In this document: positions 58,926 through 64,000 of the stretch, in pieces
How the letters are laid out: each line of letters opens with the position of its first letter
How positions within the stretch are numbered: the first letter of the stretch is position 1
From: Paenilisteria newyorkensis
GTDB taxonomy: Bacteria; Bacillota; Bacilli; Lactobacillales; Listeriaceae
DNA: 64,000 bases
Assembly (NCBI RefSeq): GCF_000766145.1
Contig: NZ_JNFB01000012.1
Coordinates: 310,001 to 374,000, forward strand
Reading direction: 5' to 3'
Program-made: the position numbers and the translations under genes
Notes under the pieces: model-generated
Database searches by the model: none
Seen by the model: only the letters and a program-made list of their open reading frames with translations
What the model was told of the DNA's origin: nothing

Positions 58926-59680
58926 TGGAGTTTGTAGGAACGATTAAATCCATCACTTACCCAGATAATCATACGAGACTAATACTTGATATCGATGAAA
59001 AAGTAAGCCCGGCGATAATATCACGCCATACAGCGGGAATTGCACCACAGGTTGGTGTTGAATTTTTTGATAATCGAAAAATATCGGCAGATCAGAGGCG
59101 AAAAGCATTCGCGATAATGACCGAGATAACGAGACATTTTTATAACGAGAATTATAGTTCAGAACTTCGGCTAGTCAGTCCAAGTTTTGCTGATGATCGT
59201 AAATCAGTTGAAACAGCATTAAAAGCGTCTTTCGCAACATATAAAAACATTGAAGCGTACAGCTTAGCAAGCAGTGATATGACGACAGCAAGGGATTTTA
59301 TCAATTTTTTAATTGAATTTTGTTTCATGTTTGATGTTCCATTTCATGAAAAAGAGCGCTTTTTGGGCGAAGATATACAGTTTTTCTTGTATATGTGCTT
59401 GAAATATCGTAAGTGTGCTATAACCGGCAAAGCTGGATCAGATGTGCATCATATCGACGCGGTGGGTATGGGGCGTAACCGGAATAAAGTAGACAGCACC
59501 CAATTTCGTTTTATCTGCTTATCACGAGAAATGCACAACTTAGTACATCAAATCGGATGGAATAAATTTAGTTCCATGCACAAGGTTGGGGCCATTAAAT
59601 TAAATGAAAAAGGACTCAAAGAATGCCGCATAAAAACACAGCCAGTTTCAGGCTTTTATATAGATATTGACGAAAATTAG
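58925..59680 (+). CDS. phage HNH-type nuclease-like protein
   Basis: 251 residues. The C-terminal part KCAITGKAGSDVHHIDAVGM, GRNRNKVDSTQF, LSREMHNLVHQIG contains C-x-x-x-G, D-V-H-H, N and H-N-x-x-H, the HNH fold of the putative HNHc family of phage early proteins. The N-terminal part (VGTIKSITYPDNHTRLILDI) is a small beta domain. It probably acts on DNA in recombination or replication. Overlaps the upstream stop (TTGATG). Confidence 0.82.
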   Translation: MEFVGTIKSITYPDNHTRLILDIDEKVSPAIISRHTAGIAPQVGVEFFDNRKISADQRRKAFAIMTEITRHFYNENYSSELRLVSPSFADDRKSVETALKASFATYKNIEAYSLASSDMTTARDFINFLIEFCFMFDVPFHEKERFLGEDIQFFLYMCLKYRKCAITGKAGSDVHHIDAVGMGRNRNKVDSTQFRFICLSREMHNLVHQIGWNKFSSMHKVGAIKLNEKGLKECRIKTQPVSGFYIDIDEN

Positions 59681-59690
59681 GAGGATGAAC

Positions 59691-60080
59691 ATGAGTACAA
59701 TCAATCTATCAGGTATGGCAGGTGGAGCAGTTCAAGAACGATTTGCCGAAGAATTGGACAAGGTGTTAGAAAACATTAATGACCCGAATACGGACCCGTT
59801 GAAAGCTAGAAAAATCACAGTCACGGTGACGGTCAAGGGGAATGAAGAACGTGATATGGCGAATGTGGACATTCAAGCCAAATCGACATTGCAACCAGCC
59901 AAGGCGCTTACTACCCGTGTTGTATTTGGAGAAGATGCAGGTAAAGTTGTAGGTGAAGAATTGCTCTCTGGACAAAAAGGACAAACCTTTTTAGATCCGG
60001 ATGACGATATGAAGCTGAAAACAGATACAGGGCAGCCAATTCCAGAAAATCAAAACGTAGTCAATATGAAAAAAGCCTAA
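59691..60080 (+). CDS. phage protein of the 'replication terminator protein' family
   Basis: 129 residues: MSTINLSGMAGGAVQERFAE, ELDKVLENINDPNTDPLKAR, KITVTVTVKGNEERDMANVD. This is a frequent Firmicutes phage family which carries that name in databases without much proof. ATG behind TTAGGAGG. Confidence 0.75.
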   Translation: MSTINLSGMAGGAVQERFAEELDKVLENINDPNTDPLKARKITVTVTVKGNEERDMANVDIQAKSTLQPAKALTTRVVFGEDAGKVVGEELLSGQKGQTFLDPDDDMKLKTDTGQPIPENQNVVNMKKA

Positions 60081-60119
60081 GCAACCTAAATATATTATAA
60101 GAATGGGAGATAGAAAATT

Positions 60120-60836
60120 ATGAATAATCAAAAAGAAGCGTTGGAATATGTGGCACAGTTGGCACAAAAAGAAGTAAAAGAAATTAATGGCCGTAAATAT
60201 GCCACGGGTGATTTGCAATTAGTAGCAGATGCCAGAGCGGCAGCGTTTGAATTGCATACACTAACTGGAATCGTGAACTATGTACAATCCAATGTGGATG
60301 CTATAAAAGGTCCTGTTGTTGTGCATGTGTTTGGGCCAGAGAAAGTTTCGGTATTTAGCCCACTAAACAATGATCGTAAACGGGAGGAGTTTGTGCGGGC
60401 AGAAGCTATTATTCCAGAGTTTAGGTTCGATCATTTTTATGACAGTGATACATTCAATATTAAGATGCAGGCGCTTTTCCTAGAAAGCGACGAGAAAACA
60501 GCTATTTTAGGACTTGTTGGAAATATCCAAGAAGAAAATGTTCGGAACACATCAAGTGATGGTACTAGTCAGACAGTTGTTGCAAGATCGGGCATTACAA
60601 AAGTAGAAAATGTGACGGTTCCAAACCCAGTAAGCCTGAGACCATATCGGACTTTTGCGGAAATAGATCAGCCAATTAGTAAGTTTGTGTTGCGCATGAA
60701 AGATGGCCCAAGCATCGCCCTTTTTGAAGCGGATGGTGGAGCATGGCAAAATATCGCAATTCAAAACATTGAAAAATATCTAGTGCGTGAACTTGACGAC
60801 TTAATACAAGAAGGCCGAGTACACATTATAGCGTAA
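60120..60836 (+). CDS. phage protein, unknown (Pin-type early protein)
   Basis: 238 residues. Helical start (MNNQKEALEYVAQLAQKEVK), then a beta-rich part (GPVVVHVFGPEKVSVFSPLN, TAILGLVGNIQEENVRNTSS, GITKVENVTVPNPVSLRPYR). Similar proteins stand next to the 'replication terminator' gene in other phages, but I know no function. A short stem (GAGGGCG/CGCCCTC, 60843-60861) follows. Confidence 0.7.
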   Translation: MNNQKEALEYVAQLAQKEVKEINGRKYATGDLQLVADARAAAFELHTLTGIVNYVQSNVDAIKGPVVVHVFGPEKVSVFSPLNNDRKREEFVRAEAIIPEFRFDHFYDSDTFNIKMQALFLESDEKTAILGLVGNIQEENVRNTSSDGTSQTVVARSGITKVENVTVPNPVSLRPYRTFAEIDQPISKFVLRMKDGPSIALFEADGGAWQNIAIQNIEKYLVRELDDLIQEGRVHIIA

Positions 60837-60880
60837 TAATGAGAGGGCGGCATACGCCCTCAAAGAAGGAGGTTAGGTAA

Positions 60881-61714
60881 TTGAGACGAATATTGAACTA
60901 TCCAGGAAGTAAATGGCGATTAGCCGATTGGATAATAGAAAACATGCCCCCACATGAAACATACCTAGAACCCTTTTTTGGGAGTGGTGCCGTTTTTTTC
61001 AATAAAGCAAAGAGTAAAGTGGAAACTATAAACGATCTGGACGGGCGTATAGTAAACATGTTTCAAGTTATGAGAAATGATCCAGAGAAATTGGCAGCGG
61101 TGATAAATGCCACTCCATATGCTAGAGCAGAGTATGAATTAAGTTTATTTATTGCAAATGATCCAGTAGAAGATGCGCGCCGAATGCTTGTACGTTGTTG
61201 GTTCTCGATAGGTGGCAAGACACATAGCAAGTCGGGATTTAGAAAGTTAGTTTCGGCAAATGGCCCATACGTGGTACAGGATTGGGCTAGGATGCCAGAA
61301 ACGATTATAGAGGCAGGAAACAGATTGAAAGAGGCACAAATTGAGAACATAAACGCATTGGACCTATTGCAGCAACATAACCGGCCTGAAATATTGATTT
61401 ATGCTGACCCGCCGTATTTACCAAGTACACGAGGCGGGAAACACTATTCACATGAATACACCGAACAAGATCATAGGGACCTGTTAGAAGTATTGAAAGA
61501 TCATGAAGGACCGGTATTACTTAGTGGCTATGAAAGTGATTTGTACAAAAATATGTTGAGTGGTTGGATTGTAAAAGAAAAATCAACAACTGTACTTCAT
61601 GGCGCAACACGGAACGAAATTTTATATATAAACAAAGTTGCAGAGCAGGGAATCAAGCAAGAATTGAAAGAAAAAATGGAACAAATTAATTTATTCGAGG
61701 AGGAAACACAATGA
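60881..61714 (+). CDS. Dam-type DNA adenine methyltransferase (D12 class)
   Basis: 277 residues. NYPGSKWRLADWIIENMPPH (motif X), LEPFFGSGAVFFNK (AdoMet motif I) and the catalytic ADPPYLPSTRG (motif IV, DPPY) define a D12-class N6-adenine methyltransferase. It has no partner endonuclease nearby, so it probably protects phage DNA against host restriction (GATC or similar). Starts at TTG behind AAGGAGG. Overlaps the next gene by 4 bp. Confidence 0.93.
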   Translation: MRRILNYPGSKWRLADWIIENMPPHETYLEPFFGSGAVFFNKAKSKVETINDLDGRIVNMFQVMRNDPEKLAAVINATPYARAEYELSLFIANDPVEDARRMLVRCWFSIGGKTHSKSGFRKLVSANGPYVVQDWARMPETIIEAGNRLKEAQIENINALDLLQQHNRPEILIYADPPYLPSTRGGKHYSHEYTEQDHRDLLEVLKDHEGPVLLSGYESDLYKNMLSGWIVKEKSTTVLHGATRNEILYINKVAEQGIKQELKEKMEQINLFEEETQ

Positions 61715-62349
61715 GTCATTTTACAGTAGCTGTAATAACCAAAACAGGAACACCCGAGGAAGTCGATAATCTTTTAGGCCCTTTTGATGAAGAAATCGAG
61801 GTGCCGCACTATACTACAAAAGCAGATATCATAAAAAAAGGCCGAGCATCCATTGAATCCTATAAAAATGGAACATATCAGGAATACTTAAATAATCCTG
61901 AAAAGTATTTGTCTGAGTGTAACAATGAACGCCATATTAACTATATATCTATTGAATTTCCAAAAAAATTGGAATGGACAGATGAAGAAGTATATGCAGA
62001 AGAAATTAAATGGGCAGAGGAAGAAAATATAAAAGATGATGGATCAGTATTTTCAAATTATAACCCTAAATCAAAGTGGGATTGGTACCAAATCGGCGGA
62101 CGTTGGAAAAACATGCTGATTTTAAAGAATGGTGGAGTTGCAGACACTGCCAAAATTGAAAACATTGATCTGTCAAAAACAAATAAGACTTTTGCGCTAC
62201 TAACGCCAGAAGGAGAATGGTATGAACGCGGAAAAATGGGATGGTGGGCAACTGTAACAGATAAGAATAACAATTACAGTGAGGAATACACCAAGTTGCT
62301 ACTAGAAAATCAAGACTGCTTTATTACAATAGTCGATTGCCACATCTAA
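61711..62349 (+). CDS. phage protein, unknown (212 residues)
   Basis: MSHFTVAVITKTGTPEEVDN, LLGPFDEEIEVPHYTTK, WDWYQIGGRWKNMLILKNGG, YERGKMGWWATVTDKN. This pattern (SHFTVAVI...LAPFDE, WDWYxIGGRW) is widespread in phages of many hosts and has no known job. ATG behind GAGGAGG. Confidence 0.8.
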   Translation: MSHFTVAVITKTGTPEEVDNLLGPFDEEIEVPHYTTKADIIKKGRASIESYKNGTYQEYLNNPEKYLSECNNERHINYISIEFPKKLEWTDEEVYAEEIKWAEEENIKDDGSVFSNYNPKSKWDWYQIGGRWKNMLILKNGGVADTAKIENIDLSKTNKTFALLTPEGEWYERGKMGWWATVTDKNNNYSEEYTKLLLENQDCFITIVDCHI

Positions 62350-62376
62350 TTACAAGATTCGAAAGGTGGAATTGCA

Positions 62377-62931
62377 ATGAAAATTGAGCAGCGATTTAAT
62401 ATTAATAACGGCATTAAAGTAAAACTGACGGATGCCGGTGTTCAACATTTTATAGATTTTTATAAAAATGAACCTTACCACCGAGTATGTACCCCTGATA
62501 TTGATGCAGAGGGATACACAAAGTTTTCAATGTGGATGTTAATGAAAATATATGGCTCACAAATGAATATTGGAAGTTGGGAGTTGCCATTTGAAACTAA
62601 TGTATTTGTTGAAATAGAACAACAGAAGCCAGAATATTACGTGCGATTAACTGCTCCGGAAATAAATATTTTTTCGAAGTATGTTGATAAACGTCTAGAG
62701 TTACTTGAAAAAGAGAAGCAACGAATGATGAAAGCAGTGGAATTTCGTGTGAAAATTGGCGATTTGTATTTCGTTAGCTGGGGCGAAGATGGCACACAAC
62801 CAACATTCACACTTGACGACATGTTAGGTGCGTTAGATAGAGCGCGGAAGTTCGACAGCCAAGAGGAAGCAAATGAAATCGCTAAAATATTTGGCGGCGT
62901 GGCAGTGCCAGTTGAGGAGGGTGAAGGATGA
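62377..62931 (+). CDS. phage protein, unknown (184 residues)
   Basis: Begins MKIEQRFNINNGIKVKLTDA, carries GSWELPFETNVFVEIEQQ in the middle and an acidic end. Soluble, mixed fold, not recognised. Overlaps the next gene by 4 bp; ATG behind AAAGGTGG. Confidence 0.68.
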   Translation: MKIEQRFNINNGIKVKLTDAGVQHFIDFYKNEPYHRVCTPDIDAEGYTKFSMWMLMKIYGSQMNIGSWELPFETNVFVEIEQQKPEYYVRLTAPEINIFSKYVDKRLELLEKEKQRMMKAVEFRVKIGDLYFVSWGEDGTQPTFTLDDMLGALDRARKFDSQEEANEIAKIFGGVAVPVEEGEG

Positions 62932-63515
62932 AACAAACAGGAAATCAAATAATTAAAAATATACGTGATTCATGGTTTAAGGACCATGTGGCGACGGTAA
63001 CGGGATTTGACGGAATAACGATAATAAAATGGAGAAACCCAAAATGCTTTCAGTATCACATGGAATATATTTTGAGAGATCATAATTTGTTTATTAGTGG
63101 AGACATTGGTTCAGCTGTTTATAATTTGACATGGCAAGCTAAATTAGGGAGTTTCAAAAATATTAATGTTGGCTATTTCACTGAAAAACTAGCGTGTTCA
63201 GAGCGTGATAAATACGATTACGATGATTTTGAAGAAGGAACAAAACGATTTATCAATGAACATTTTTATGATGATATGAAAGAGCATAAAGAAGAATTAG
63301 AAGAAATCAAACAAGAACTGTCAGATCCAAGTTATTATGGCGAATTTGGGCCATTTGAAGCGTGGCTTAGAGCTGAGGAGGTATCATCGAAAATCGAACT
63401 AGATGGTGAGCTTGGAGAGTGTTATAGTCGCGAGGTTAGAAGTCTTAATGCTGTGTTTTATGCTTATCTGATTGGTTTACAGATGATTGAAGAACAAATA
63501 CTAGATAAGGGGTGA
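62928..63515 (+). CDS. phage protein, unknown (195 residues)
   Basis: MKQTGNQIIKNIRDSWFKDH, VATVTGFDGITIIKWRNPK, YILRDHNLFISGDIGSAVYN, then a long helical acidic part. The sequence resembles a family of phage proteins with a W-x-x-x-x-S-x-x-Y pattern, but the function is unknown. ATG behind GAGGAGGGTG. Confidence 0.68.
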   Translation: MKQTGNQIIKNIRDSWFKDHVATVTGFDGITIIKWRNPKCFQYHMEYILRDHNLFISGDIGSAVYNLTWQAKLGSFKNINVGYFTEKLACSERDKYDYDDFEEGTKRFINEHFYDDMKEHKEELEEIKQELSDPSYYGEFGPFEAWLRAEEVSSKIELDGELGECYSREVRSLNAVFYAYLIGLQMIEEQILDKG

Positions 63516-63521
63516 GGCGTG

Positions 63522-63734
63522 ATGACTAAAGTTCCTTATATTGTACAAGATGAGTTAACCGAGTTTAAGCGTATGTGCAAGAATGATGCGTATTTAATTA
63601 CATGCTTATTCTTTGCAGTGCAAGGTGAATCGCAAGGAATAGCGTTTGCAAGTGGAACTGTGAGCTGGTGTAAACACGATAATAATTTGTATAATGCAGT
63701 GCGGTTTATCTTACATGGAGAGGAGGGCGAATGA
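63522..63734 (+). CDS. 70-residue phage protein
   Basis: MTKVPYIVQDELTEFKRMCK, NDAYLITCLFFAVQGESQGI, SGTVSWCKHDNNLYNAVRFI. Unknown. ATG at 63522 behind AGGGGTGAGG; the GTG at 63519 is in frame. Overlaps the next gene. Confidence 0.6.
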   Translation: MTKVPYIVQDELTEFKRMCKNDAYLITCLFFAVQGESQGIAFASGTVSWCKHDNNLYNAVRFILHGEEGE

Positions 63735-63943
63735 TGAATAAATGTCTGATAACCGTACACACAAAAAAAGGCACAGTATGCCAATGTAAAACTCCGAAAA
63801 CACTGGAAGAATTGAAAAAAGACTACCGTACATTAAACGCTCAAGGGCACGTTAGTTTGATGGACGATAAGTCGCTAACTATAATACCTGTCAAGTCAAT
63901 AGATACTATACGCATTGAAAAAATGGATGGTGATGTGCGATGA
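63731..63943 (+). CDS. 70-residue phage protein
   Basis: MMNKCLITVHTKKGTVCQCK, EELKKDYRTLNAQGHVSLMD, IIPVKSIDTIRIEKMDGDVR. A beta-alpha-beta like small protein. ATG behind AGGAGGGCG; overlaps the next start. Confidence 0.6.
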   Translation: MMNKCLITVHTKKGTVCQCKTPKTLEELKKDYRTLNAQGHVSLMDDKSLTIIPVKSIDTIRIEKMDGDVR

Positions 63944-64000
63944 AACTAATTGCAACTGTATTATTCGACAATGGCACATTATCCAAATATACATCCGATT
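63940..64000 (+). CDS. phage protein (partial, runs off the window)
   Basis: ATG at 63940 and 20 codons (MKLIATVLFDNGTLSKYTSD) up to the edge. It starts similarly to its upstream neighbour. Confidence 0.5.
   Translation, partial: MKLIATVLFDNGTLSKYTSD

Noticed and set aside
60843-60861. Terminator before the Dam gene
   Set aside because: The GAGGGCG/CGCCCTC stem is perfect but no T run follows, and the methylase needs the same early transcript.

Overview
The window comes from a Listeriaceae chromosome, most likely a Listeria species outside the L. monocytogenes group. The evidence is gene order: glnPH-glnQ, a TetR gene with two SMR pumps, ddl-murF, cshA, ydbS-ydbT, cgoX/hemY-acpS-alr-mazEF, the complete rsbRSTUVW-sigB-rsbX module, then tex and sprT follow the order known from Listeria. 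The last quarter (about 47.7 kb to the end) is an AT-richer prophage whose right end lies outside the window.

Host part, 1-47.7 kb. The left end has a DUF1294 fragment, a membrane protein, RidA and a MetE-like methyltransferase. Next come a glutamine-type ABC importer and a heme-stress cassette: two-component system HssRS-like plus efflux pump HrtBA-like. At 9.3-10.6 kb lies a gene-poor stretch built of dispersed structured repeats, one of which recurs directly behind rsbX at 37.1 kb. The paired SMR pumps are followed by a long hairpin and a (CCTAAAA)12 tandem repeat in front of ddl-murF. A small accessory patch (18.1-19.7 kb) holds an ISL3-type transposase relic, a secreted protein with two near-identical repeats and an IS3-type end relic. 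Then come a MerR-controlled aldo/keto reductase, a YhgE/Pip protein with an Rrf2 regulator, and queT behind a preQ1 riboswitch. After these lie ydbST, coproheme synthesis and cell-wall genes, mazEF and the general-stress sigma-B module. Tex, SprT, tRNA-Asn and tRNA-Ser follow. A PTS/AnmK/MupG operon for cell-wall sugar recovery, with a cre-like site over its promoter, and an LPTTG-anchored glycoside-hydrolase-like surface protein lead to tRNA-Glu and tRNA-Leu.

Prophage, 47.7-64 kb. A tyrosine integrase sits beside tRNA-Leu(GAG), the likely attachment site. The lysogeny block is unusual. Besides a short CI-like repressor and a Cro-like protein with clear palindromic operators, it contains an Rgg-type peptide-sensing regulator (50548-51462, minus). 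A 27-codon gene diverges from it (51557-51640, plus). Its product begins MKKVKV, has a hydrophobic core and ends in INVGG, which closely resembles streptococcal SHP pheromones (ending IIVGG). A 67-residue orphan gene follows and the transcript ends at a terminator facing the repressor gene. This looks like a prophage-borne quorum-sensing switch, similar in logic to arbitrium but built from Rgg/SHP parts. It is the main finding of the window. The early region follows: excisionase-like protein, small proteins, replisome organizer, helicase loader, DnaB helicase, HNH nuclease-like protein, Dam methylase and several unrecognised phage genes, running off the right edge.

No computation was possible. 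All family names rest on recognised motifs and gene order, and all promoters, hairpins and repeats were read by eye.
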